This document shows positions 17,184-26,402 of a stretch of 64,000 bases of DNA, in pieces. Position 1 is the first letter of the stretch. Each line of letters starts with the position of its first letter. A program made the position numbers and the translations under genes. The DNA is from Variovorax sp. OK212 (GTDB lineage: Bacteria > Pseudomonadota > Gammaproteobacteria > Burkholderiales > Burkholderiaceae_C): the NCBI RefSeq assembly GCF_900112425.1, contig NZ_FOLP01000001.1, positions 1,092,082 to 1,156,081 of the forward strand. The letters are read 5' to 3'. Below the pieces are notes generated by a model. The model saw only the letters and a program-made list of their open reading frames with translations. It was not told where the DNA came from and ran no database searches.

Positions 17184-18709
17184 GCGCGCGCATGACCTGG
17201 ACGCTTCGCGCGGGCGCCGCGCTGGTGGCGATGGCCGGTGGAGTTGCCCTTGCCCAACCTGCACCCAGCGCACCCAGCGCACCCAGCGCACCCAGCGCAC
17301 CCATCACGCTCGAAGGCACAGGGCCCTATCACCGCCTCACCTTGCCGCTGGCCTTGTACGGCCGTGCCGCCTACGCCGACCTGCGCGACCTGCGGGTGCG
17401 CAATGCCGCGGGCCATGCCGTGCCCTACGCCTGGCTGCGCAACGAGGCCGCCACGCCGCAGACCGCCTCGCGCAACGTGCCGATCTTCGCGCTGCCCGGC
17501 AGCGTCGCCAGCGCGGCGCCGGGCGACACGGCGCTTGCGTTCTCGGTGCGGCCCGATGGCTCGCTGAAGCTCGAGAGCAAGGCGGTCAAGCCCGTCGGCA
17601 GCGACGACGCGGCGCAGTGGCTCATCGACGTGAGCCAGGTCAAGGGCAGCCTGCTGCAGGCCCGCTTCGAGATCGCGCCCGACACGCGCGGCCTGTTCGC
17701 CTTTCACCTCGAAGCCAGCGACGACCTGCGCCAATGGCGGCCGGTGGGCGGCGAAGAACAGCTGGTGCGGCTCGCCCATGGCGGCCAGGCCATCGAGCGG
17801 CTCGCGGTCGAGCTGGACAACGTGCGCGCGCGCTTCCTGCGGCTGCGCTGGAGCGACCCGAAGAACGGTGCGGTGCTGACCCGCGTGGGCATCGACAGCG
17901 TGCAGGACGTGGAGCCCGTCGCGCCGATCGAATGGTCCGCGGCGCTCAAGCCCGAGCGCTGTGCCGCCGACCACTGCGACTACCTGCTGCCGCGCGGCGT
18001 GCCGGTGCAGAGCCTGCGCATCGACCTGGCCGACGTCAACACGCTGGCGCAGGTCGGCATCTCGGGCTTGTCCGATGCCACGTCGGCCGCGGTGCAGCCG
18101 CAGCAGCCGGTGCCGCGCAATCCGCTCTACGCCCTGCGGCATCCGCAGCGCCGCGCCGTGCCGCAGCCCGGCGGGCCCGACGAGACGCCGCTGGTCGACA
18201 CCGTGGTGTACCGGCTCGCGCAGGCCGGCGGCGAAGTGCGTTCGCCGGTGCTGGCGCTCGACGGTGCGGTGCACGCGCGCTTGCGGTTGCGCACCGCGGG
18301 CCCGGTCAGCCTGCTGGGCGCGACGCCGCCCACCGTGTCCGTGGGCGCGGTGCCGCGCACGCTGGTGTTTCTCGCGCAGGGTGCGGCGCCGTTCTCGCTC
18401 GCATGGCGCGCGGCGCCCGAGAAGAATGCGGTCGAAGGCAGCGAGCCCGGCGCGCCGCTGGCGCTGTCCACCCTGATTCCGGGCTATGCGGCCGACAAGC
18501 CCGTGGCCGCGGACAACGCATCGGTGCGGCTGCCCGCGGCGGTTGTCGAAGCGGCGGTCGCTGCCGTCGCGCAGCCGCCGGTTCCCGCGCAGGAACCGTC
18601 GCGCAAGTGGTGGTTGTGGGGGGCTCTGGGCGTCGGCCTGCTGCTGCTGGCCGGAATGGCGTGGTCGCTGTTCGCGAGCCTGCGCAAGGATGCGCAACGG
18701 CCGGGCTGA
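17180..18709 (+). CDS. DUF3999 family envelope protein
   Basis: 509 residues. It has a signal peptide (TWTLRAGAALVAMAGGVALA), then a run of Ala-Pro-Ser units encoded by a 9-base tandem repeat, a large periplasmic beta-rich region starting LEGTGPYHRLTLPLALY, and one C-terminal membrane helix (WLWGALGVGLLLLAGMAWSL, about 475-495) with a short basic tail. This matches DUF3999, which commonly accompanies DUF2339. No enzymatic motif is seen. The pair likely acts at the inner membrane facing the periplasm; function is unknown. Confidence 0.85.
   Translation: MSARMTWTLRAGAALVAMAGGVALAQPAPSAPSAPSAPSAPITLEGTGPYHRLTLPLALYGRAAYADLRDLRVRNAAGHAVPYAWLRNEAATPQTASRNVPIFALPGSVASAAPGDTALAFSVRPDGSLKLESKAVKPVGSDDAAQWLIDVSQVKGSLLQARFEIAPDTRGLFAFHLEASDDLRQWRPVGGEEQLVRLAHGGQAIERLAVELDNVRARFLRLRWSDPKNGAVLTRVGIDSVQDVEPVAPIEWSAALKPERCAADHCDYLLPRGVPVQSLRIDLADVNTLAQVGISGLSDATSAAVQPQQPVPRNPLYALRHPQRRAVPQPGGPDETPLVDTVVYRLAQAGGEVRSPVLALDGAVHARLRLRTAGPVSLLGATPPTVSVGAVPRTLVFLAQGAAPFSLAWRAAPEKNAVEGSEPGAPLALSTLIPGYAADKPVAADNASVRLPAAVVEAAVAAVAQPPVPAQEPSRKWWLWGALGVGLLLLAGMAWSLFASLRKDAQRPG
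17261..17305 (+). repeat. 9-base in-frame tandem repeat
   Basis: GCACCCAGC is repeated four times exactly and a fifth time with one change, encoding Ala-Pro-Ser units just after the signal peptide of the DUF3999 protein. Copy-number change would alter linker length without breaking the frame. Confidence 0.85.
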
Positions 18710-18751
18710 TCGCGAAAGCAGGGCAGGCGGGGCGCCTGCCTGCCCGGTCCG

Positions 18752-19591
18752 TCAGTTGGTTCCGTTTGCGTCGAAGGTGTCGCGGAAGGTGAACCAGGTC
18801 GAGCTCAGCGACATGGCCGCCAGCACCAGCGCCGTGCCGACGATCAGGATGTTGCCCACCGCCAGCGCGGCACCGCCCGCGCCCAGCGCGCCGACGCCGA
18901 TCAGCAGCGTGGCCAGCAGGCCCATCGCGATGCCGGCCAGCAGGAACACGCCGAACCACGCGATGCCGAACAGCGCATAGGCGCCGAAGTTGCGGAACAG
19001 CGCGACGATGCTGAAGAAGATGCTCTTCACCGGCTCCACGCGGTGCCAGTGCACCAGTGCGGGGGCGTGCCACATGGCCAGCGACAGCGGCAGGTTCAGG
19101 CACATCAGCAGCATGCGCGCGACCTGGAAGTCGCTGCTCGCCACGATCTCGGGCGTGAGCGGGTCGTCGAGCAGGTAGGCGCGCGCGAGCTGGCCGCCGT
19201 CGACCAGCGTGGTCACCAGCACGGCGAGCACGAAGAACACGGCAGAGATCACGCCCAGCACCACCAGCGAGCGCCATTCGGTGCGCATCGCGGCGAACAC
19301 CGCCACGAACATCGCCGAGCCCGTGGGCCGCTGCGCGTCACCGGCGCGGCCGACGCCTTCGGCGTTGTCGGTGTACGCGACCGACGTGGCCACCATCAGG
19401 CCCAGCGTCATGAAGGGCACCAGGCCCGGTGCCAGCAGGCTGCCGAGGATGGGGACGATCGACACCGTCGAGATCACCGCCATCAGCAGGAAGAACAGCG
19501 AGATGAAGGCCAGCGGCTGCCGCCAGAAGGTCTTGAGTCCGAGGCGGACCCATTCGGCGCCGGTTCGCGCCGGCACGAGGTTGAGTTTCAT
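18752..19591 (-). CDS. BPSS1780-family integral membrane protein
   Basis: 279 residues. The N-terminus MKLNLVPARTGAEWVRLGLKTFWRQP followed by about six hydrophobic helices fits the BPSS1780 family, named from a Burkholderia protein of unknown function. There is no signal peptide, ATPase or transporter motif. The gene ends within a strand switch and starts nine bases after the stop of homoserine kinase, so the two are likely cotranscribed. The role at the membrane is not known. Confidence 0.8.
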   Translation of the reverse strand: MKLNLVPARTGAEWVRLGLKTFWRQPLAFISLFFLLMAVISTVSIVPILGSLLAPGLVPFMTLGLMVATSVAYTDNAEGVGRAGDAQRPTGSAMFVAVFAAMRTEWRSLVVLGVISAVFFVLAVLVTTLVDGGQLARAYLLDDPLTPEIVASSDFQVARMLLMCLNLPLSLAMWHAPALVHWHRVEPVKSIFFSIVALFRNFGAYALFGIAWFGVFLLAGIAMGLLATLLIGVGALGAGGAALAVGNILIVGTALVLAAMSLSSTWFTFRDTFDANGTN

Positions 19592-19600
19592 GGGTTCGGG

Positions 19601-20656
19601 TCAGGCAGCCAGGGCGGGCTCGAAGGCCTGGGCCATGACGTGCGGGTGGGTGGCGCGGTCGCGCAGCACGCGTTCGAAATGCGTGGGGTCGTGGGGCTTG
19701 AGCATGCTCGCCTCGCGCGGCAGGTGGAAGTCCCAGAGGCGGGAGATCCAGAAGCGCAGCGCGGCGGCGCGCAACATTGCGGGCAGCAGCGCACGCTCCG
19801 ACGCGTTCAGCGCGCGCACGGTCTCGTAGGCCGAAAGCAGTGCCTCGGCGCGCTCGGCGTCGTGGCGGCCGGTTGGCAGGTCGATGGCCCAGTCGTTCAG
19901 GCACACGGCCAGGTCGAACAGCCAGGTGTCGGTGCCGGCGAAGTAGAAGTCGAACACGCCGGTCAGGCGCGGCGCGGCGTCGGCACCGTCGCCGGTCGCG
20001 AACATCACGTTGTCGCGGAACATGTCGGCGTGCACCGGGCCGCGCGGCAGCGCCGCGTAGGCCGACGACTCGGCAATGTGGTTCTGGTAGGCCAGCTCGG
20101 CGCGCAGCAGGCCGGCCTGCGCTTCCTCGATGTAGGGCAGCACCACGGGCACCGTCTCGTTCCACCAGGGCAAGCCGCGCAGGTTGGGCTGGATGCGCGG
20201 GTAGTCACGCCCGGCAACGTGCATGCGCGCCAGCATGGCGCCCAGTTCGGCGCAGTGCGCGGCGCCGGGGGCGAGCTCGCTGCGGCCCGAGAGCTTCTGC
20301 ACCACGGCCGCCGGCTTGCCGGCCACCAGGTGGAGCAGGTCGCAATCGGTGTCGGCGGAGGGCAGGGCCATCTGCCCCTTTTTCGTCTTCTCGACCGCGG
20401 GCGGGCCGGCCACCGGCGCGGGCACCGGCAGGCCGGCACCGGCCAGGTGCTTCATGAGGCAAAGGTAGTAAGGCAGCTGCTCGGCGCTCAGGCGCTCGAA
20501 CAGCGTCAGCACGAACTCGCCCGACTCGGTGGTGGCGAAGTAGTTGGTGTTCTCGATGCCGCCCTCGATGCCGCGCAGTTCGCGCAGCGGGCCCAGGCCC
20601 AGGCGTTGGACGAGCGCGTCCGCCTCGCCGAAACCGACTTCGGTAAAGACTGCCAT
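19601..20656 (-). CDS. thrB: Homoserine kinase (APH-fold type)
   Basis: 351 residues from ATG at 20656. It phosphorylates homoserine for threonine synthesis using ATP. It is of the aminoglycoside-phosphotransferase-fold type used in Pseudomonas and Burkholderiales rather than the GHMP type of E. coli. The nucleotide-proximal GGIENTNYF, the catalytic loop PRGPVHADMFRDNVMF with the Asp base, and the metal-binding FDFYFAGTDTWLFDLA are all visible. Neighbours DUF2782 and polA match the arrangement I know from Pseudomonas. Intact. Confidence 0.9.
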   Translation of the reverse strand: MAVFTEVGFGEADALVQRLGLGPLRELRGIEGGIENTNYFATTESGEFVLTLFERLSAEQLPYYLCLMKHLAGAGLPVPAPVAGPPAVEKTKKGQMALPSADTDCDLLHLVAGKPAAVVQKLSGRSELAPGAAHCAELGAMLARMHVAGRDYPRIQPNLRGLPWWNETVPVVLPYIEEAQAGLLRAELAYQNHIAESSAYAALPRGPVHADMFRDNVMFATGDGADAAPRLTGVFDFYFAGTDTWLFDLAVCLNDWAIDLPTGRHDAERAEALLSAYETVRALNASERALLPAMLRAAALRFWISRLWDFHLPREASMLKPHDPTHFERVLRDRATHPHVMAQAFEPALAA

Positions 20657-20737
20657 GGGGTGCTCAGCGCGGCGTTGCCGCTGAGACAACGGAAACGAAG
20701 GTGGAAACGAAAGCGAAGACGAAAGAACGCACGGCCA

Positions 20738-21127
20738 TCAGAACTTCATCACGTTCCAGACGCGGGCGCCGTTGGCACCGGTCTCGGAGGAATTCTGGCG
20801 CCCCGTGGCCTGGTCGGCGGGCAGCACTTCGTAGCCCGGCATGTTCGACTTCGGCTTGACGTTGATGCTCTGCGTGCGGCCGCCGTAGCGCACTTCGTCG
20901 ACCGAGGCACCGCTGTCTTCGGTGTGGATGTTCTCGATCTTCTGGTTGCGTCGGCCTTCGCTCTTGGCCTGCTCCTGATTTTGTAGCGGTTCCCCCGGGG
21001 CCCCTTGCGCAGAGGCAGCGGGTGCCGCGGCGGGCGCGGGTTGCTGCGCCTGGACGGCGGCAAAGGGGGTTGCGAAAGCCAGCGCCAGCAGGATGCGGCG
21101 GGCGACCAGGAGTGAGGAGCTAGGCAT
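20738..21127 (-). CDS. Exported DUF2782-like protein
   Basis: 129 residues from ATG 21127. A signal peptide (LLVARRILLALAFATPFAAVQA) is followed by an Ala/Pro/Gln linker and a compact domain with VDEVRYGGRTQSINVKP and PGYEVLPAD, consistent with the DUF2782 family that is typically encoded between polA and thrB. Function unknown, presumably periplasmic. It diverges from polA, whose start lies 98 bases away. Confidence 0.7.
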   Translation of the reverse strand: MPSSSLLVARRILLALAFATPFAAVQAQQPAPAAAPAASAQGAPGEPLQNQEQAKSEGRRNQKIENIHTEDSGASVDEVRYGGRTQSINVKPKSNMPGYEVLPADQATGRQNSSETGANGARVWNVMKF

Positions 21128-21224
21128 GCGCCGATTGTAGGCGCGGCACCGGTTTCGGGGCGTCGGTTGCCACCTCGCGTCGTCGTGGTTCCGGGCGCTG
21201 TCGCGCGCACGGCAAAATGCCGCG

Positions 21225-24047
21225 ATGACCGACAAGAAAACGCTGCTGCTCGTCGATGGCTCGAGCTACCTTTATCGCGCCTTCCACGCCATGCCCGACC
21301 TGCGGGCGGTGCCCGGCGACCCCAAGAGCGCGGCGACCGGCGCGATCCGGGGAATGATCAACATGATGACCGCGCTGCGCCGCGAGGTGCGCGCCGACTA
21401 CGCGGCCTGCATCTTCGACGCCCCCGGCAGGACCTTCCGCGACGACTGGTACCCCGAGTACAAGGCCAACCGCTCGCCGATGCCCGACGACCTGCGCAGC
21501 CAGATCGACCCGATCCACGAAGTGGTGAAGCTGCTCGGCTGGCCCGTGCTCACCGTGCCCGACGTGGAGGCCGACGACGTCATCGGCACGCTCGCCAAGA
21601 TCGCCGCGGCGCAGGGCGTGGAGGTGATCGTTTCCAGCGGCGACAAGGACCTGAGCCAGTTGGTGGACGAGCACATCACCATCATCGACACCATGAACGG
21701 CAAGCGGCGCGACGTGGCCGGCGTGACGGCCGAGTTCGGCGTGCCGCCCAACCTCATGGTCGACTACCAGACGCTGGTGGGCGACACGGTCGACAACGTG
21801 CCCGGCGTGCCGAAGGTCGGCCCCAAGACGGCGGCCAAGTGGCTGGCCGAATACGGCTCGCTCGACGCGCTGGTCGAACGCGCCGCCGAGGTGAAGGGCG
21901 CTGCCGGCGAGAACCTGCGCAACGCGCTCGACAAGCTGCCGCTGAGCAGGCGCCTGGTGACCATCCGCACCGACTGCGACCTCGACGGCCACGTCACCGG
22001 GCTGCCGTCGCTCGAAGGCCTGCCGGTCGGCGCGCCGCAGACCGGCGAGCTGAAGCCCTTCTACGAGAAGTTCGGCTTCAAGAGCCTCGTGAAGGGGCTC
22101 GAGGCGCAGGAAGTGCCGCCCGAGCTGATCGAGGAAAGCCTCAAGAAGAAGTCGGCCTCGAAGGCCGCCGTCAACACCGACCAGGGCGGCCTGTTCGACG
22201 AGCCTTCCGAAATCGCCGCGCTCGAAGCCGCCGCGCCCGCGAGCAACCTCAAGTACGACACCATCACCACCTGGGAACAGCTCGACGGCTGGCTCGCGAA
22301 GCTCGACGCTGCCGAACTGGCCGCCGTCGACACCGAGACCACCTCGCTCGACGAGATGGTCGCGCAGATCGTCGGCGTGAGCTTCAGCGTCACGCCGGGC
22401 GAGGCGGCCTACATTCCGCTCACGCACAACTACCCCGACGCACCCGAGCAACTGCCCATCGACGAGGTGCTCGGCAGGCTCAAGCCGTGGCTTGAAAACG
22501 CCGGGAAGAAAAAGCTCGGCCAGCACATCAAGTACGACCGCCACGTGTTCGCCAACCACGGCATCGAGGTGCAGGGCTACGCGCACGACACCATGCTGCA
22601 GAGCTACGTGCTCGAGGTGCACCGCCCGCACGGCCTCTCCAGCCTGGCCGAGCGCCACCTGGGCCGCAGCGGCATCTCGTACGAAGACCTGTGCGGCAAG
22701 GGCGCGCACCAGATCTCGTTCAGCCAGGTCGACATCGCCAAGGCCGCCGAGTACTCGTGCGAAGACAGCGACCAGACGCTCGACGTGCACAACACGCTGT
22801 GGCCCCAGCTGGAGAAGAACGCGCAGTTGCGCTTCATCTACCAGCTCGAGATGGATTCGAGCGAGGCGCTCTACCGCATCGAGCGCAACGGCGTGCTGAT
22901 CGACGCGCCCACGCTCGCCGCGCAGAGCCACGAACTCGGCACGCGCATCATGGCGCTGGAGCAGGAGGCCTACGAGATCGCGGGCCAGCCTTTCAACCTG
23001 GGTTCGCCCAAGCAGATCGGCGAGATCTTCTTCACCAAGCTGGGCCTGCCCGTGGTCAAGAAGACGCCGAGCGGCGCACCCAGCACCGACGAGGAAGTGC
23101 TGGAAAAGCTCGCCGAAGACTATCCGTTGCCGGCCAAGATCCTGGAGCACCGCGGCCTGTCGAAGCTCAAGGGCACCTACACCGACAAGCTCGGCCAGCT
23201 CGCCAACCCGCGCACCGGCCGTGTGCACACGCACTATGCGCAGGCCGTGGCCGTCACGGGCCGCCTGAGCAGCAACGACCCCAACCTGCAGAACATCCCG
23301 ATCCGCACACCCGAAGGCCGCCGTGTGCGCGAGGCCTTCGTGGCGCCGGCGGGCAGCGTGATCGCCAGCGCCGACTACTCGCAGATCGAGCTGCGCATCA
23401 TGGCCCACATCAGCGGCGACGAGTCGCTGCTGCGCGCCTTCACCGAAGGCATCGACGTGCACCGCGCCACCGCCGCCGAGGTGTTCGGCTCCACGCCCGA
23501 CCAGGTGTCCAGCGAGCAGCGCCGCTATGCCAAGGTGATCAACTTCGGGCTGATCTACGGCATGAGCAGCTTCGGCCTGGCGAAGAACCTGGGCATCGAG
23601 ACCAAGGCCGCGGCCTCGTACATCGAACGCTACTTTGCGCGCTACCCGGGCGTGAAGGCCTACATGGACGAGACCAAGGCGCTGGCCAAGGAGCAGGGCT
23701 ACGTGGAGACCGTGTTCGGCCGCCGCCTGTACCTGCCCGAGATCAACTCGCCCAACGGCCCGCGCCGCGGCGGCGCCGAGCGCGCGGCCATCAACGCCCC
23801 GATGCAGGGCACCGCGGCCGACCTGATCAAGCTCAGCATGGTCAAGGTACAGAACGTGCTTGACGAAGAGAAGCGCGGCACCCGGATGATCATGCAGGTG
23901 CACGACGAACTGGTGTTCGAAGTGCCCGAGGCCGAAGTCGAATGGGTGCGCACCGAAATCCCCCGTCTCATGGCCGGCGTGGCCGCGCTGAAGGTGCCGC
24001 TGCTGGCGGAGATCGGTGTCGGCCCCAACTGGGACAAGGCGCACTGA
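21225..24047 (+). CDS. polA: DNA polymerase I
   Basis: 940 residues with three domains. The 5'-3' exonuclease (about 1-300) begins LLVDGSSYLYRAFHA and contains VEADDVIGTLA and SGDKDLSQLV. The 3'-5' exonuclease (about 345-540) retains DTET (near 368) and the YSCEDSDQT motif, so proofreading looks intact. The family A polymerase domain has DYSQIELRI (Asp717) and HDELVFE (893-899). It fills gaps in repair and removes Okazaki primers. CAAAAT lies six bases before the start, a possible -10 for a leaderless mRNA. Confidence 0.97.
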   Translation: MTDKKTLLLVDGSSYLYRAFHAMPDLRAVPGDPKSAATGAIRGMINMMTALRREVRADYAACIFDAPGRTFRDDWYPEYKANRSPMPDDLRSQIDPIHEVVKLLGWPVLTVPDVEADDVIGTLAKIAAAQGVEVIVSSGDKDLSQLVDEHITIIDTMNGKRRDVAGVTAEFGVPPNLMVDYQTLVGDTVDNVPGVPKVGPKTAAKWLAEYGSLDALVERAAEVKGAAGENLRNALDKLPLSRRLVTIRTDCDLDGHVTGLPSLEGLPVGAPQTGELKPFYEKFGFKSLVKGLEAQEVPPELIEESLKKKSASKAAVNTDQGGLFDEPSEIAALEAAAPASNLKYDTITTWEQLDGWLAKLDAAELAAVDTETTSLDEMVAQIVGVSFSVTPGEAAYIPLTHNYPDAPEQLPIDEVLGRLKPWLENAGKKKLGQHIKYDRHVFANHGIEVQGYAHDTMLQSYVLEVHRPHGLSSLAERHLGRSGISYEDLCGKGAHQISFSQVDIAKAAEYSCEDSDQTLDVHNTLWPQLEKNAQLRFIYQLEMDSSEALYRIERNGVLIDAPTLAAQSHELGTRIMALEQEAYEIAGQPFNLGSPKQIGEIFFTKLGLPVVKKTPSGAPSTDEEVLEKLAEDYPLPAKILEHRGLSKLKGTYTDKLGQLANPRTGRVHTHYAQAVAVTGRLSSNDPNLQNIPIRTPEGRRVREAFVAPAGSVIASADYSQIELRIMAHISGDESLLRAFTEGIDVHRATAAEVFGSTPDQVSSEQRRYAKVINFGLIYGMSSFGLAKNLGIETKAAASYIERYFARYPGVKAYMDETKALAKEQGYVETVFGRRLYLPEINSPNGPRRGGAERAAINAPMQGTAADLIKLSMVKVQNVLDEEKRGTRMIMQVHDELVFEVPEAEVEWVRTEIPRLMAGVAALKVPLLAEIGVGPNWDKAH

Positions 24048-24088
24048 ACACACAAGCAACAAGAGACAACGAAAGAAACCGCATACCC

Positions 24089-25387
24089 ATGAAATTCCCG
24101 CATCGCTCATTCCTGCCTGCCGCCGTCTTCGCCGCCTGCGCTGCCTTCCTCGGCACCGCCTGCGCCGCGCCCGACGCCGGCATCACCGCGCTCGCCGCCA
24201 AGGAAAAGCCCGCGCTGCTCGAGACGCTCAAGGAGCTGGTCTCCATCGAATCGGGCAGCCGCGACCTCGACGGGCTCGAGAAGATCTCCGACCTCATCGC
24301 CGCCAAGTTCAAGGCGCTGGGCGGCGAGGTCGAGCTGATCGACCCGAGCGCCGAGGCCTACCGCATGGAAGACACGCCCGAGAAGATGGGCCGCGTGGTG
24401 CGCGCCACCTTCAAGGGCACGGGCAAGAAGAAGATCCTGCTGATCGCGCACATGGACACGGTCTACACCGTGGGCATGCTCAACAAGCAGCCGTTCCGCG
24501 TCGAGGGCGACAAGGCCTACGGCCTGGGCATTGCCGACGACAAGCAGGGCATTGCGGTCATCACGCACATCGTGTCGATGCTGCAGGCGATGAAGTTCAA
24601 GGAATACGGCACGCTCACCGTGCTGATCAACGGCGACGAGGAAATCAGCTCGCCCGGCGCGCGCGCGCTCATCACGCGCATGGGCGCCGAGCACGACGCC
24701 GTCATGTCCTTCGAAGGCGCCTACGTGAAGGAAGACAAGCTCTCGCTGGCCACGGCCGGCATCGCTTCGGTCACGCTGCACGTGGCGGGCAAGGCCTCGC
24801 ACGCGGGCTCGGCGCCCGAACTGGGCGTGAACGCGCTGTACGAGCTGTCGCACCAGATCCTGCAGATGCGCGACCTGTCCGACCCTGCCACCGGCCTGAA
24901 GATGAACTGGACCATCTCCAAGTCGGGCAGCAACCGCAACGTGATCCCGGCCAGCGCCACGGCCGGCGCCGACGTGCGCGTGCTGAAGGTGAGCGACGAC
25001 GACCGCATCGAGCAGCAGGTGAACGAGCGCGTGAAGAAGCAGCTCATTCACGAAGCCAAGGTCGAGCTGAAGTTCGAGCGCCGCCGTCCGCCGCTGGAAG
25101 CCACCGACGCCTCGCGCGCCATGGCCCGCCATGCACAGCAGATCTACAAGGACGAGCTCGGCCTGCCGCTGGGCGCCGACGACAAGGCCGCCGGCGGCGG
25201 CACCGACGCGGCCTTTGCGGCGCTGAAGACCAAGGCGCCGGTCATCGAGCGCTTCGGCCTGCAGGGTTTCGGCGCGCACTCGGCCGATGCCGAGTACGTG
25301 CTGGTCGATTCCATCGAGCCGCGCCTGTACCTGGGCACGCGCATGGTGATGGACATCGCCCGCGGCAAGACCGCCAACGGCAACTGA
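24089..25387 (+). CDS. Secreted M20 zinc peptidase, glutamate carboxypeptidase (CPG2)-like
   Basis: 432 residues. A signal peptide (about 1-26, AAVFAACAAFLGTACA) leads into an M20 catalytic domain: AHMDTVY with His121 and Asp123, GIADDKQG with a bridging Asp near 150, NGDEEISSPG with the Glu base and ligand, and GFGAHSADAEYV near the C-terminus, plus the dimerisation domain containing KASHAGSAPELGVNALYE. These align well with Pseudomonas sp. carboxypeptidase G2, which removes C-terminal glutamate from folates. The enzyme is probably periplasmic. It starts 41 bases after polA and is followed by a LysR gene. Folate or another N-acyl amino acid may be the substrate. Confidence 0.87.
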   Translation: MKFPHRSFLPAAVFAACAAFLGTACAAPDAGITALAAKEKPALLETLKELVSIESGSRDLDGLEKISDLIAAKFKALGGEVELIDPSAEAYRMEDTPEKMGRVVRATFKGTGKKKILLIAHMDTVYTVGMLNKQPFRVEGDKAYGLGIADDKQGIAVITHIVSMLQAMKFKEYGTLTVLINGDEEISSPGARALITRMGAEHDAVMSFEGAYVKEDKLSLATAGIASVTLHVAGKASHAGSAPELGVNALYELSHQILQMRDLSDPATGLKMNWTISKSGSNRNVIPASATAGADVRVLKVSDDDRIEQQVNERVKKQLIHEAKVELKFERRRPPLEATDASRAMARHAQQIYKDELGLPLGADDKAAGGGTDAAFAALKTKAPVIERFGLQGFGAHSADAEYVLVDSIEPRLYLGTRMVMDIARGKTANGN

Positions 25388-25400
25388 CCCACCGCCCGCG

Positions 25401-26303
25401 ATGCGCCTGCGCCACATCGAGGTCTTCAACGCGATCATGCTCACGGGCAGCGTGAGCGCGGCGGCGCGGCTCATCAACATCACGCAGCCGGCGGTCAGCC
25501 GCACCTTGCAGCACGCCGAGCTCCAGCTGGGCTTTCCGCTGTTCCAGCGCGCCAAGGGCCGGCTCACGCCGACCACCGAGGCGCTCACGCTGTACCCGCA
25601 CATCGAACGGCTGTTCGCGCAGCTCGACGAGGTGCAGCGGCTCGCGGCCAACCTGCGCACCGCGGGCGATACCGGCGAGTTGCGCATCCTCAGCGTGCTG
25701 GCGCTGAGCTACGACATCCTGCCGCGCGCGCTCAAGGCGTTTCGCGAAAAGTACCCGGGCTACAAGATCACGGTCGAGTCGCTGCACTCGCCGCAGATCA
25801 TGTCGGCGCTGCTGCTGCAGGAGGCCGACGTGGGCTTCGCCTTCAGCCCCGCGGTGCACCCCTCGCTCACGCAGGAGACGCTGGCCGACAGCCGCATGGT
25901 GTGCATCGCGCCCAAGGGCATGCTGCCGCGCGCGCTGGTGCGCAACGGCTCGGCGGCCCTGCACGACCTCGTGAAGCAACCCGTGATCGGGCTGGACAGC
26001 CGCGACCCGGTCGGCACCAGCCTGAGCCAGGCCTGCCGGCAGGCCGGCGTGGGTTTCCAGCAGGCGGTGGTGACGGTGCAGACCTACCACGCCGCGTTGG
26101 CCATGGCGCACCACGGCATCGGCGTGGCGCTGGTCGACGGCTGCACGGCAAGGTCGGCCGACCGCGAGAAGGTCGACGTGCTCACGCTGGAGCCGCACAT
26201 CCCGGTGCCGATCCGTGCGCTGCGCTTCGCCGCGCGGCCCGACTCGGTGGCGGTGCGCGGCATCACGCGCTGCATGCAGCAGGCGATCGAAAGCACGATC
26301 TAG
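25401..26303 (+). CDS. LysR-family transcriptional regulator
   Basis: 300 residues. The N-terminal winged helix (1-60) shows RHIEVFNAIMLTGSVSAAAR and ITQPAVSRTLQHAE, followed by a periplasmic-binding-like effector domain starting LRILSVLALSYDILP. It starts 13 bases after the peptidase stop on the same strand, suggesting cotranscription and possible control of the peptidase. LysR regulators usually act on a divergent gene; none lies here, so the target is uncertain. Confidence 0.9.
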   Translation: MRLRHIEVFNAIMLTGSVSAAARLINITQPAVSRTLQHAELQLGFPLFQRAKGRLTPTTEALTLYPHIERLFAQLDEVQRLAANLRTAGDTGELRILSVLALSYDILPRALKAFREKYPGYKITVESLHSPQIMSALLLQEADVGFAFSPAVHPSLTQETLADSRMVCIAPKGMLPRALVRNGSAALHDLVKQPVIGLDSRDPVGTSLSQACRQAGVGFQQAVVTVQTYHAALAMAHHGIGVALVDGCTARSADREKVDVLTLEPHIPVPIRALRFAARPDSVAVRGITRCMQQAIESTI

Positions 26304-26367
26304 CGCGATCCAGCACGCTGCAGCGGCCGCCATGGCCCCGTACCCGGGCACATGAATGGCGATTGAA

Positions 26368-26377
26368 ACTGGTCCAT
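26368..26377. promoter_or_regulatory. Candidate MocR-binding element upstream of its own gene
   Basis: ACTGGTCCAT lies 25 bases before the regulator start. A closely related ACTGGGCCAA occurs at 27873-27882 upstream of the following gene. Shared CTGGxCC elements ahead of a MocR gene and its neighbour suggest a common operator. This rests on only two copies. Confidence 0.4.
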
Positions 26378-26402
26378 GATCCGCGGGCAAAGGCCTCGCA
26401 CC

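Noticed and set aside
13308..17300. A 1330-residue open frame on the minus strand opposite the DUF2339 gene
   Set aside because: It is Arg/His/Gln-rich, lacks any domain, and is a mirror of the high-GC codon bias of the real gene on the other strand.
21120..24110. A 996-residue frame on the minus strand opposite polA
   Set aside because: All family A polymerase motifs are on the plus strand; the minus frame is an antisense shadow.
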